A stretch of DNA of 64,000 nucleotides from Eleftheria terrae (GTDB taxonomy: Bacteria; Pseudomonadota; Gammaproteobacteria; Burkholderiales; Burkholderiaceae_C), in NCBI RefSeq assembly GCF_030419005.1, contig NZ_CP106953.1:620001-684000 (forward strand). Reading direction: 5' to 3'. Position 1 is the first letter of the stretch; every line of letters begins with the position of its first letter. This document shows, one piece after another, positions 29,244 through 38,599 of this stretch. The translations under genes were made by a program, and so were the position numbers. The notes beneath the pieces were generated by a model. That model saw only the letters and a program-made list of their open reading frames with translations. It had not been told where the DNA came from and made no database searches.

Positions 29244-29678
29244 TCGCGTCCGCAGTGCCGCCGGGTCGGCCCCCGCCCGAGCGCCTTCCCGGCCAAGGCC
29301 CTTGGTCATGGCGTCACTGGAGCCGGACATCAAGGTGATGCCGGCGCCGTGCGTCGCCGATGGCGGCGCCGACTGGCAGCGGACGCCGCAACGAGAGGCT
29401 GGCAGAACAGCGCTTGCCGAGGGAGCCTGCGCTGGAGCCCCCCCGCTCTGATAGAAGTGCGTGAAGCACAACAAGGCGCCTCCCCGCGGCAGCACGGGCC
29501 GCATCCTGCCTGCTCGCTCCGCTGAACAGCATCGCCAGGATGCCGGCGGTGCGGCTGCACCGTCGAATGGCGCCGGAAGACAAAGTCGTGGACCTACCGC
29601 ACCTGCAATAGGCGCGGGCTTCCCTGCGCAGATGGGACCGCCGCCGCCCTGCCTCCTGCTCGTCGACCGCCCGCCCTG
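29244..29678. other. Interval between convergent PEP-CTERM genes
   Basis: About 435 bases, no supported gene. The opposing frames here lack family features. No strong terminator hairpin was recognised. Confidence 0.4.
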
Positions 29679-30497
29679 TCAGGCTGCCTCAGGCGGCCTG
29701 CTCGGCCGTGCTGCGCGGGGCCGGCCCCCCGGTGACCCGAGATGCCGGCTGCGTGTGCCGCAACGGGCAGACCGCAGGCCCAGCAGCGCGAGCCCACTGG
29801 CTGCCAGGGCCAAGGTCGCCGGCTCAGGGACGGCAGGAGCAAAGGCCGTCATCCCGTTGTCGCCCGCCTGGTCATAGACGCTCGTCGAGTCCACCGTCAC
29901 CCATGCGGTCCTCGCGTAGGCCGGGGCGTCGGTGTCCAGAACAAACCAAGCCGAAGACCCCAGCCCGAGGTGAGCCTCGACCGGCAGCCGCATGTCTCCA
30001 TGCCTCAGCCATTCGTACATGGCGACATCGCCAATGATGTTCAGACTCCGGTGGGGCCTGCCGCCTTCGTCGGCCAGCCAATTGGCGTCATAGCGGAAAC
30101 GTGGGTCGAAGGCGGATCGGATCGAGACGAACGACGCCGCGTCAGCCACACTGCCCCAGTGCGGCTCCTCGCTCGGCGGCACCACACCGAGCTGGAAGCG
30201 CCAGTGGAAGTCGATTGTCCGGTCGACGTGGGAGCGCACCACCCGTTGCTGCAACCAGCCCGTGACGTGATAGCAGGAGCCGCCTCCACCCACAGGGCAA
30301 TAGCCATAAGACACAGGATGGACTTCGTCTTCGAGCACGTCTCCGCGGAGATGGGGTTGCGCCACCCGGTCAGTGCCCGGCAGCGACAGCCAGTACACGG
30401 TGCCCATGGGAGGATCGGGCGGCAGGACGATCGGCACGCCCTGTGCGAAGGCCGGCATGAGCGCGAGGCCCGCCAAACAACGAGAAAAGCAAAGCAT
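29679..30497 (-). CDS. PEP-CTERM sorting-domain protein
   Basis: 272 residues from ATG 30497, chosen for a near-perfect AAGGAG six bases upstream; the open frame runs further 5' but without signal features. N-terminal signal peptide (CLAGLALMPAFAQG). The body has no recognised enzymatic motif and is rich in aromatic residues (YWLSLPGTDR, FHWRFQLGV). The C-terminal sorting segment is VPEPATLALAASGLALLGL plus a basic tail, here extended by an unusual 30-residue Arg/Pro/Ala tail. PEP-CTERM proteins are exported, processed by exosortase and often end in the exopolysaccharide matrix. It is the only intact member of this family in the window. Confidence 0.8.
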   Translation of the reverse strand: MLCFSRCLAGLALMPAFAQGVPIVLPPDPPMGTVYWLSLPGTDRVAQPHLRGDVLEDEVHPVSYGYCPVGGGGSCYHVTGWLQQRVVRSHVDRTIDFHWRFQLGVVPPSEEPHWGSVADAASFVSIRSAFDPRFRYDANWLADEGGRPHRSLNIIGDVAMYEWLRHGDMRLPVEAHLGLGSSAWFVLDTDAPAYARTAWVTVDSTSVYDQAGDNGMTAFAPAVPEPATLALAASGLALLGLRSARCGTRSRHLGSPGGRPRAARPSRPPEAA

Positions 30498-31007
30498 TGC
30501 GGTCTCCTTCACGAGTGAACGCCAGCCGGTGCGGCGCCGCCGAGGCGGCGTCCGGGCACAGCGACGCGGTGGAAGCCGAGCCACCGCATGCGCGGTGTGC
30601 CGTGACGATACCCGAGTGCCGCCATGCCGGCATCCCTTGCGCGCGGGCCGTGGCCCCCTTGCGCGGCAGGCGTCACGCGCCTGCCAGGCGCTGCTCAAGG
30701 GCGGTGTCGGGCGGAGCCAAGGGCGGCCAAGCGCGCCGTCGCCCGGTGCGACATGCAAGGGCGGGCGCCGGTCGCGCTGCGAAGACCAGCGTCCCCCAAC
30801 TTCGAGGGGCCAGGCACGCGCTGGGCGCGTTGAACGTGGCTGTCTCTCAGCCGACGAACGCCCCGTCTCACGTCAAAGGCAGTTGCCGTGGTCGGCCATC
30901 TGGCTCGCCATGGGTCGCACCACTGTTCGACCGCGACGCACCGCCGTCATGGCGACATGCGGCCGCTTCCTAGGAGGGCCAGGCCATGGGGCAAACAGGA
31001 GCTTCGC
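30498..31007. other. Divergent intergenic region between two PEP-CTERM genes
   Basis: 510 bases, flanked by good ribosome-binding sites facing outward (AAGGAG before 30497, AGGAG before 31008), so both promoters must lie here. Very GC-rich; promoter hexamers not resolved. No ORF supported. Confidence 0.5.
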
Positions 31008-33390
31008 ATGAATGCAACAACCTCGGTTTCCCTGCGCCCGCTTGAAGCAGGTGTGGCGCTGTCCCTGGCAGCCCTCGCCTCGCTCGCGACCGCTGACGCC
31101 TCCCCGTCCGAGACCAGGTGGACCGGGCAGGCCAGCGAGCAGCAGCCCTTCTGGGAGCGGCCAGAGAACTGGTCCTCGGGCATGCCGCAGTCGCGCTGGA
31201 CCGATGTAGTGCTCGGGCCCTTTCGACACGACGCTGCGCCATGGCAGCTTCAGCGCGCGCTCGGTGCGCGGCGACGGCATCCTCACGCTGAGTGGCGGTT
31301 CACTCGACCTCCAAGGCGCCGGCTCTTCCCTGGGAGGGTTGCGCCTGCAAGGGGGCAGCCTGTCGGGCACCGGCACCTTGTCGCCATCGACGCTGGAGTG
31401 GTCCGCCAGCACCTTGGTCAGCGGCACAGGCGAGGAAGCCGCAGCACCTTCACTCACCGTGCAGGGAACGGCTCGCCTGACCGGGTTTCTGGAAAGCACC
31501 GGCGGCCGCCTCACCCTGGCCAAGGGCAGCCGCACCGTGGCCAGGAGCGCACAGCTCGTGTTCTCGGGCAGCGGTTCGCGCTTTCACAATGAAGGCTTCT
31601 TGGATGCACACGCGCAAGGCGCCAGCTTCTTCGTCGCACAGGGAGTCGAGTGGATCAACCACGGCCTGCTCTCGGTCGCTCGTGGCGGACTCGCCGGGGA
31701 CAACGCGCGCCTGATCCAGGCGGGCTTGGTCAACATCGCGGACGGTGGCAGTTTTTCCGTCGTCACCCGCGACGATGTGTCGCCCGGCACGGCCCGAGCT
31801 TGACGAGCACAGGCCAGTAGAACATCGGCCATGGCGCGGTGCTCAGCCTGTGGAGCCGCGGTGCTGAACCAGACGGCCCGCAGGCCGGCCCGATGGAGTT
31901 CAGGCAGGCAGGCGTGCACAACCGGGGATCGCTGATGATCGAGCAAGGCGCTTCGGCTCGCTTCAGCGATGGCGCCCACCGCACCGGGCCAGGCCTGTGG
32001 TGGTGGCGCACGGTGCCAGGCTGCACCATGCAGGGTCGATGCACATCGGCACCCTGCGCATTGGGGAAGGGGGCAACCTGGACGATTTCCGGGAAGCAGC
32101 CGTCGATGTGGGCGGCGACCTGACGGTGGATTCCCTCCAATGGCGCAATGCCCATCTGCGCGCGCACGGCACAGTGACCGTGCGGAATCGGGCCGACCTG
32201 ACGGGCTACACGGGCGCATTCGATGCCTCGGGCAACCCTGTCCGCACCAAGCAGGTCGCGGCCATCCATGTCTTCAAGGGAGAGGCGCACTGGGACGGCG
32301 CCGCGTCGTTGACTGGACCTGGCGCCATCGTGGTGGACCCCGGCGCCGTCTTCCACGACCACAAGGAGACGCCGCCGGGCGCGCCCGGCGACCCGGGCAT
32401 CGTCCGCATCGACATCGCACTGGTCGAGAACCGCGGCCACTACCTCAAGCAGGGCGCCGGACGCAGCGGCATTGCCCGGCTGGTGGACTTGGGGCACGGT
32501 GCGCCTGGCCGATACCGGGGGCCTGTTCGTCGACAGTGTCAACAACCCCGGTCGCTTTGAAGTGGAGCGATCGGAGCTTCACCTGTCCCACTTGCCGCAG
32601 ATGAACGCCAGAAGCGGCACGCTGGAAGGGGGCCAGTACGTCATCCGGGATGGCACCCTGCTGATCAACTACGCGTGGGGCACCGCACCGCGGCTTCGCA
32701 ACGCCGCGCACATCGTCCTGCAAGGACCCGATGCCCGGCTGTTCGGATACGGCGAGGAGCGCCCCCTGCTCGCCACGCTCGTCAGCAACTTCCGCAGCCT
32801 CAGTGTGCTGGACGGCGCGACGCTCGAGGTGGCCGCCCTGTCGCAGTACGGCGCACTGGACGTCGGCGCGGGCAGCACCCTGCAAATGCAGGGGGACTTC
32901 ACGCAGTACGACGCCGAGACGTGGCTGGCAGGCCGGCTCGTCGCCCGCAGCTTCGTATTCAGCCAGCGGCAGCGTGTTCGGAGCGGGCCTGCGGGGCGAA
33001 GTCGGCGTGGCGCAGCTGGCAGGCGAGCGGGCCAGCTTCACCTCCGGGGTGTTGTTGGTGGACGTGGCGAACCGCACGAGCTTCGACGTCGTGGAGGTCT
33101 CCCGCGGCGTCGAACTGGCAGGTCTGCTGCGCCTGGCGTTCGGAGACCCGGAGACAGCGGCCGGCACCTACCGCATCCTCGCTGCCGAGGACGGTGTGTC
33201 AGGGCCATTCAGCTCGCTCGAGTACAACTTGGACCCCGCGCAATACCGTGTCGACGCGCTGTATGGCGCCCGTCATGTCGACGTCTGGGTGAGTGCGATC
33301 CCGGAAGTCCGCGCCACTTGGCTCATGGCGATAGGCCTGGCGGCGCTGCTGCTGACACGCCTGCCACGGAAGCGACCCGGCTGCGCATGA
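31008..33390 (+). pseudogene. Large beta-helix-like PEP-CTERM protein gene, multiply frameshifted
   Basis: Starts at ATG 31008 with AGGAG upstream and a signal-like leader. Coherent repeat sequence (LTLSGGSLDLQGAGSS, LRIGEGGNLDDF, GALDVGAGSTLQM: strand-turn units as in autotransporter-like or pectate-lyase-like beta helices) continues across all three frames. Shifts occur near 31220, 31795, 31990, 32500 and 32965, with an in-frame TAG at 31818. It ends with a PEP-CTERM-like segment (IPEVRATWLMAIGLAALLL plus basic tail). Joined, it would make a protein of roughly 790 residues. With five shifts and a stop, while flanking genes are clean, this is best read as a decayed gene. A similarly broken relative lies at 40.9-42.9 kb on the other strand. 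Confidence 0.75.
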
Positions 33391-34147
33391 CCCGGCTGCG
33401 CCGGTGGGCGTGGGTCGGTCCCTGCGTTCGGCCGGTCTGCCCGGCTCCCGCCGCTGCGGTCCGCAGTGAACCGGGTCGCCGTCCGCGAGAGTGGCCGGCG
33501 CTGCCCGAGCGCGGCAATGCGTTCGGCATTGATGCACGCCGGCCCTTCAGAACCGACGAGAGCACGCGCCCGATCTGACTGCATGCGCCCCAAGCGCCGC
33601 AGCTGCTGCATACGCTGGGGCTGGCCTCGCTGTACACAGGGCGAGGAGCTGCGCTGGTGCTCCTCGCCAGGTAAAGACCGTGATCGCTGCGCAGCGGTCT
33701 GCGGTAGCGATGTAGTAGCGCTCAGCAAGTCATGCACTCGCACTTCGGGGGCTGGTACTGCAACCGGCAATCGCGCCACTTGCTTCAGCGCTGCAGAGCA
33801 GACATCCGGCAACGGTCTGCACTCCGTCAGTCAGGCCGAGTTGAACCGGATCTCGAAGTCCGGCATTGCTGCCTTCCCAAGGCCGGCTGCGCTTGCGGCG
33901 CGAGCACGACCGCCCTCGGTGCCACCGTTTCCCCTGCTCCCCGGCCATCGAAGGCCAGGTCGTGAAGCCGGCAGCTTGTGCAGGACCGACCCGTCGGCTG
34001 TTCACCCCTCGAAGGGGGTCAGGGCCGAAGCCGGCTCGCCCCACCGTCCACCGAAAATTGGTACTACATTGGACTGCAACACAAGGTATATTGGCATTCC
34101 ATTGGTTTTAATAGCAACATCGAGATAACACTAAGGGAGGTGCTGAA
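33391..34147. other. Gene-poor stretch with composition change
   Basis: About 750 bases. The first 600 are GC-rich without a supported gene. From about 34050 the sequence becomes much more AT-rich (TATATT, TTTTAATAG) and leads into the small ORF at 34148. This marks the left edge of the AT-richer island. A promoter is likely in 34050-34130, but no well-spaced -35/-10 pair is evident. Confidence 0.5.
34133..34141 (+). promoter_or_regulatory. Very strong ribosome-binding site before the 53-codon ORF
   Basis: AAGGGAGGT, nearly the full anti-Shine-Dalgarno complement, six bases before ATG 34148. It is the strongest such site noticed in the window and is the main reason to accept the short ORF as translated. 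Confidence 0.7.
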
Positions 34148-34309
34148 ATGGAACCTAGGACTAATGGCTTTGTGCAACTGTCAAACATGACAGTAATGCA
34201 GGCAAGCGGAGAGCCACCCGGCCGGCCCATCCGCCCCTCCGGAGCGGACTCCCAGGCTGCGCCGCGCATTCACCGCCTCTCCGGCCTCGTCACTGCCGTG
34301 CGGAGCTGA
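34148..34309 (+). CDS. Small 53-residue protein, candidate precursor or leader peptide
   Basis: ATG 34148 to TGA 34309. The peptide begins MEPRTNGFVQLSNMTV, continues through a Pro/Gly/Arg stretch (SGEPPGRPIRPSGAD) and ends LSGLVTAVRS. It has no cysteine, no signal peptide and no membrane helix. The strong AAGGGAGGT site and the 5-base gap to the exporter gene, whose own GGAG box lies inside the end of this ORF, suggest translational coupling with the exporter. Possible roles: a ribosomal-peptide precursor for the downstream oxidoreductase and aminotransferase, or a leader that controls exporter translation. I do not recognise the sequence; the first half is AT-richer than the second. Confidence 0.5.
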   Translation: MEPRTNGFVQLSNMTVMQASGEPPGRPIRPSGADSQAAPRIHRLSGLVTAVRS

Positions 34310-34314
34310 CGGCC

Positions 34315-35505
34315 ATGTTCAATATCCTCCAGTCATTCGGCGGGGCCGATTCGCCCAAGTCTTCGTTGCTCAACCGGCAGCTGTTTGCAATGCTGCTATT
34401 TTCCGGCGCCAACGCGGCCATCAATCCGTATAAGAATATCTTTGGCGTGGATGTCATCGGGGTGCCCGATACCTACTACAGCCTGGTGATCTTCTTCTCT
34501 GGCCTGATGATCACCTTGGTCAGCGTCTACTTCGGAATGAAGTCGGACAAGGACGGCAGCTTCGTCAAGTACATCCTCATTTGCAGCGCCTGCGGCTTCA
34601 TAGGCAATCTGTCGGTCTATGCCTGGCCCAATCGGTTCACGTATTTCCTTGCAACCTGCCTGCTTCTCCCCGTTTTTTGCGTTCTTAACTCATTGATTTT
34701 CGGGTATGCGGCCGCCAGACGGCGTGCTGACCGAAGAAGCAACGTTGACCATGAAAACGCCGCGTTGCGCTCTACCTATTCAATGGGATACGTGCTGACG
34801 CTTGGCTTGATTGGATTGCTGGCCCTTCAGAAGGAACAGTTGATCTTCATCTGGCTGTTTTCGGGTGTGATGGGAAGTCTGATTTTCTTGTTGTATCTCA
34901 GGGAAAAGACGATTGATCCTGACTGCAGGTCGGCCCACTCCTCGGAGCCGATTTCTCAGATATTCAATACAAAAAACCTTCTCAAGCTGGTGAGCGTCTC
35001 CCTGATCACCAACATGCTGTTCACGCTGGACGCGACCGCACCATTTTTCATCGTCGACCAGGCGGGGGGTGATTATTCGAACATCGGGACATTCGAGGCC
35101 GGCATCGCGGTGTTCGAAGTGGTCTTCATCTTCTTCTGGTCGGCGGTTGCACAAAAGAAGAAAGCCTCTACCGCCATCATCGTCGGCGCCGTCATCTTCT
35201 CGCTTGCCACGCTGTTGCTTTCGTTCGCGCAGGAGGTCATCCACATCTACCTGTTGATCCCTTTGCTTGCGCTTGGCGCGGCTTGCCTGATCAGCATTCC
35301 CATCGGTTTCCTGCAATCCCTGGCGGAAAACAGACCGGGCATCGGTGGCTCCCTGCTTTCTATTTCGTTCTTCGTCTCCTCCTCTGCCTCATCCGCCATC
35401 TACTTCCTGGGGACGTATTTCTTCGACGTAGGCGGCACCCTTCTCATTTCTACGGGGGTTGGCTTATTGGGTCTTGTCTCTTTATTTTACCTAGATAGAA
35501 ACTGA
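34315..35505 (+). CDS. Major facilitator superfamily transporter (putative exporter)
   Basis: 396 residues with about 12 hydrophobic helices (for example FAMLLFSGANAAINPY, SLVIFFSGLMITLVSVYFGM, LLIPLLALGAACLISIPIGF). An MFS loop-like stretch between helices 2 and 3 (FGMKSDKDGSFVKY) and a charged central loop (RREKTIDPDC region near 200) split it 6+6. The N-terminal half resembles sugar-efflux or multidrug MFS proteins in layout. Codon use is visibly AT-richer than the flanking genes. It starts five bases after the small peptide ORF and is followed after 18 bases by an oxidoreductase, so it most likely exports the product made by this cluster. Substrate not predictable from sequence. Confidence 0.8.
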   Translation: MFNILQSFGGADSPKSSLLNRQLFAMLLFSGANAAINPYKNIFGVDVIGVPDTYYSLVIFFSGLMITLVSVYFGMKSDKDGSFVKYILICSACGFIGNLSVYAWPNRFTYFLATCLLLPVFCVLNSLIFGYAAARRRADRRSNVDHENAALRSTYSMGYVLTLGLIGLLALQKEQLIFIWLFSGVMGSLIFLLYLREKTIDPDCRSAHSSEPISQIFNTKNLLKLVSVSLITNMLFTLDATAPFFIVDQAGGDYSNIGTFEAGIAVFEVVFIFFWSAVAQKKKASTAIIVGAVIFSLATLLLSFAQEVIHIYLLIPLLALGAACLISIPIGFLQSLAENRPGIGGSLLSISFFVSSSASSAIYFLGTYFFDVGGTLLISTGVGLLGLVSLFYLDRN

Positions 35506-35523
35506 ATCTAGCCGAGGGAGAAT

Positions 35524-36882
35524 ATGCCAAAGTATTGCGTTATCGGAGGGGGGCTTTCGGGCCTCGAGTTTGCCGTTCATTCTGCGGCGCGCGGAAACGA
35601 GATCGTGATTTATGACGCAGGACCGGACCTGCGCAAGAAGCACGTGCATTTCGATGCCCGCGTGCTGGAAGGGGATGAAAAGAAGGTTCATTGGACGGCG
35701 GACGAGCGTTGGGCCATCGGTGGAATCAACGAGCGTTTGGGCGGTCGCTCTTTGTGCTACCACGGCGTGATGCTGCCGATTGAGCCGTCAGCACTTGAAA
35801 GTTGGCCTGCGGCGTGGCAGGAACGTCTCAGCGGGCCCGACGGTCTGTATCGTCAGCTGCAGGAGGAATTCACAAGAGAATTCCCTGAAATGACTCAACG
35901 GCAGCCGATCGGCATGCCGCTGCTTCATGTGCCGCAGGCCGCAGTTGTCACAGAGAGCGGTGCATTCTCGTCGTACAGTCCCCTGTACCACCTTGAGCCC
36001 TTCATTCGAGACGGCATGATTCGGATAAAAAAGGCCACCATTGCCAAGGTGGAAAACAGAACCCATGGATTTCGGCTGATCGATGGAATGGGGCGCACCG
36101 TCGATCAGGAGTCCTTCGACAAATGCGTTCTGTCTGCGTCTGCCATCATCAATAACAGAATCATTTCAACATCGCTGGGCAGATCGACGACGGCCCATGT
36201 GACGGATCACTATTGCATCGGCATCGCAGTCAAGACACGTTTCGGCAAGCGCGTCGCCGATTTCAGGCATGAAATGCTGTGGCATGGCTTCGCCAAACAG
36301 CACGATCTGAACGCCAACATTTTTGTGGTGGAACGCCCCAACCTCGACAGCGGAGACAGGTTGTTATTGCTTATGGCAGTGATGGAGCAAAATCCCCAGC
36401 TCGGCGCTTTCAGCCAGCTGCACTGTCATGTCGGTCGCGAGCAATCATCGCTTGAAATCGAGTCGCATCATTCGGATGCCGTCATTGACAACTACAACCG
36501 CCTTGGCCGGCAGATTGTCGAATTTGCTTGCGAACAGTTGAGCGCGGACTTGGCCCCTCTATTCGACACGCTTGCCGAGCGGTCAGGCGCCTTCTTCGGA
36601 TCCAAAGAAGTCTCGACATTGGGACTGGCGCTTGAAGGGTTGGGCTCCTCCGAGCGATCCAACGTCTACGCGCGTTTCGCCTTCCCCTATGGCTCTTACG
36701 AGCATGAAAGCTGCACCCACCCGATCGGCGGCACGGGGGAGATTGCCCTGGCCGACTCCCTGGAGGTGACCGCCCTGCCCGGCGTCTATGCGGTCGGCCC
36801 AGGAGCTTTTCCTCGTCTCGGGATTGCCAACCCCGCTCTCACCATCTGCTCCCTGTCCCGTTGGCTAGCATCAAACATCTGA
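35524..36882 (+). CDS. GMC-like FAD-dependent oxidoreductase
   Basis: 452 residues with an N-terminal Rossmann FAD-binding motif (YCVIGGGLSGLEFAVHSA, then an acidic end at IVIYDAG) and the GMC-type C-terminal signature (AVGPGAFPRLGIANPALTI), where the family places its active-site loop and FAD contact. The middle substrate domain is divergent. A GAGGGAG ribosome-binding site precedes ATG 35524. GMC enzymes oxidise alcohols of sugars, cyclitols and related compounds to carbonyls; the NeoQ/BtrQ dehydrogenases of aminoglycoside pathways belong to this family and work ahead of a transaminase. Here an aminotransferase gene follows by 10 bases, so an alcohol-to-amine conversion is the natural reading. 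Substrate unknown. Confidence 0.75.
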   Translation: MPKYCVIGGGLSGLEFAVHSAARGNEIVIYDAGPDLRKKHVHFDARVLEGDEKKVHWTADERWAIGGINERLGGRSLCYHGVMLPIEPSALESWPAAWQERLSGPDGLYRQLQEEFTREFPEMTQRQPIGMPLLHVPQAAVVTESGAFSSYSPLYHLEPFIRDGMIRIKKATIAKVENRTHGFRLIDGMGRTVDQESFDKCVLSASAIINNRIISTSLGRSTTAHVTDHYCIGIAVKTRFGKRVADFRHEMLWHGFAKQHDLNANIFVVERPNLDSGDRLLLLMAVMEQNPQLGAFSQLHCHVGREQSSLEIESHHSDAVIDNYNRLGRQIVEFACEQLSADLAPLFDTLAERSGAFFGSKEVSTLGLALEGLGSSERSNVYARFAFPYGSYEHESCTHPIGGTGEIALADSLEVTALPGVYAVGPGAFPRLGIANPALTICSLSRWLASNI

Positions 36883-36892
36883 GTGAACAATC

Positions 36893-38170
36893 ATGTCTAA
36901 ACTTGCAATCCTCGGCGGAAACGCATTGATCACTGAAGCGCTGCCCGCCTGGCCCAGCCTCGACATCTCCGTGCTGGAGGACATCGAGACCATCCTCAAA
37001 ACCGGCGAGATCAACTATTGGACCGGCAAGCGCGGGATGGCATTTGAGAAGGAATTGGCCGCCTACATGGGGGGCGGCTATATGGTGACAACGACGAATG
37101 GAACCTCGGCATTGCATACGGCGTTTGCCGCGCTGGACATCGGCCCCGGTGACGAAGTCATTTGCCAGTCCTACACCTTCATTGCCACCGCCTTCTCCAT
37201 TCTCCAGGCCGGAGCTCTTCCCGTCTTCGCAGATGTCGATCACACGCACACGCTGGACCCGAAGTCGGTAGAGAGCAAGATCAGTGAAAGAACCAAGGCC
37301 ATCGTCGTCGTTCACACCTTTGGCGTACCCACCGACATGGGGGCCATCATGGCCATTGCGCGAAAACACAAGCTGAAGGTGATTGAAGACTGCGCGCAAG
37401 CTTTGGGCGCCAAATACAACGGCTCGTATCTGGGCACCATCGGTGACGCCGGATGTTTCAGCTTCTGCCAGAGCAAGCACATCACCACCGGCGGCGAAGG
37501 TGGGGCGGTGTACGTCAACTCGGAGGATCTGGCCTGGAAATGCCGGTCTTTCCGGGATCATGGCTATGACGTCGAGAAGAGGCTGGGCTTGTTCGAGATC
37601 TCGCAGAAGCTCCCATATATCCACACGCGGGTCGGCTTCAACTATCGGATGACAGAAATCCAATCCGCGATCGGCATCAGGGAGCTGGCGCGCTTTAAAG
37701 CTGGCGCGCTGGAGCAGCGTATCCGCAACGGCCAGCTCCTGACCGCCTTATTGAAGGATCATCCGCTTGTGCGGCATGTGCCGGCGGACGATCATCTCCG
37801 GGTGAACTCTTTCTGGTGGGCGCCGTTCGTGCTCGATATGAGCCAACTCAGTTGCGACATCAAGGCGTTCGCCAAAGCGGTCGAAGCAGAGGGGGCGCCT
37901 GGTTACCCGGTCCCGTGGCCTGAAATCTACAATGAAGAAGCCTTCCAGCGAAGGAATGGCTTCGGGTCAAAGAACTACCCGTTCAACGATCCGTCGCACA
38001 GGCAAATCGACTATTCCTCCACCCACTGCCAGACGGCACGACAACTGGGCAACAGCACCATCGCGTTTCTTACCCACCCGGTGTACTCGGAAAATCATAT
38101 CGAACGGTTCGCCCAGGCATTCAACAAGGTGTACGAACACTACAAGGCGTCGCCTGCTGAAGCCTCATAA
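36893..38170 (+). CDS. DegT/DnrJ/EryC1/StrS-family PLP aminotransferase
   Basis: 425 residues of the sugar/cyclitol aminotransferase family. Seen: N-terminal GGNALITEALPAWP, the cofactor-phosphate loop TTTNGTSALHTAF near 67-79, the PLP-ring Asp166 in VIEDCAQALGA, and the Schiff-base Lys195 in FCQSKHITTGGEGG, all intact. The size and start resemble L-glutamine:scyllo-inosose/2-deoxy-scyllo-inosose aminotransferases (StsC, BtrR, NeoB6 type) more than the shorter nucleotide-sugar enzymes; this comparison is from memory. It should aminate a ketone, plausibly the product of the preceding GMC-like enzyme. Last gene of the AT-richer island. Confidence 0.85.
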   Translation: MSKLAILGGNALITEALPAWPSLDISVLEDIETILKTGEINYWTGKRGMAFEKELAAYMGGGYMVTTTNGTSALHTAFAALDIGPGDEVICQSYTFIATAFSILQAGALPVFADVDHTHTLDPKSVESKISERTKAIVVVHTFGVPTDMGAIMAIARKHKLKVIEDCAQALGAKYNGSYLGTIGDAGCFSFCQSKHITTGGEGGAVYVNSEDLAWKCRSFRDHGYDVEKRLGLFEISQKLPYIHTRVGFNYRMTEIQSAIGIRELARFKAGALEQRIRNGQLLTALLKDHPLVRHVPADDHLRVNSFWWAPFVLDMSQLSCDIKAFAKAVEAEGAPGYPVPWPEIYNEEAFQRRNGFGSKNYPFNDPSHRQIDYSSTHCQTARQLGNSTIAFLTHPVYSENHIERFAQAFNKVYEHYKASPAEAS

Positions 38171-38599
38171 GCACTAATGGCCCTCGCCCGAGCTGTCGTC
38201 GAACCTTGTCCGCTCCTGCGACTCGCCGGCGGGCCTGCCAGGCCCGCCGGATCTCGGGCGTTAACCTGGCATTTCGCCGCGCTCGCCCACCGCATGGGCT
38301 CGGCTCTCGCTGGCACGCCGGTCGCCCAATGAAGATCTGCATCGCTTTGCAGATCGCTCCGAGGACGTCCACGAGGCGGGCCAACCAAGGACCTCAAGGT
38401 CCGAGGCGGCGGTCGAGTGCTGTCTAGGCAAAAAACGCCCGGGCCCGCCTGAGGATCTGGTGGGCTCGGCCCGGTTACTCAGCCGCGCGCTGCGGCTCCT
38501 TGATGCGCTGCGCCTTAGCTGTCGTCACGGCCGTGTCCACCGTCAACCGCTTCGCCCCTGCCCGCCGCTGTTCACCTCCGCACCTCGCCGGGCCTGCCT
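38171..38599. other. Interval between aminotransferase and convergent ketoacyl synthase
   Basis: 429 bases without a supported gene; composition returns to high GC. It holds the perfect hairpin at 38226-38250 and, near 38424-38432 read on the minus strand, a run of six T after a GC-rich segment that could end fabF transcription. Confidence 0.5.
38226..38250. terminator. Perfect 11-bp stem hairpin, possible bidirectional terminator
   Basis: CCGGCGGGCCT, a GCC loop, then the exact complement AGGCCCGCCGG, 56 bases after the aminotransferase stop. No T-run follows on the plus strand, so it may be a weak or factor-dependent terminator, or only an RNA-protecting stem. Confidence 0.4.

Noticed and set aside
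33721..33790. A minus-strand Cys-rich C-terminal stretch (reading WRDCRLQYQPPKCECMTC before a stop).
   Set aside because: The frame is closed by a stop about 30 bases upstream with no start codon between; probably chance, though it could be the end of a lost gene.
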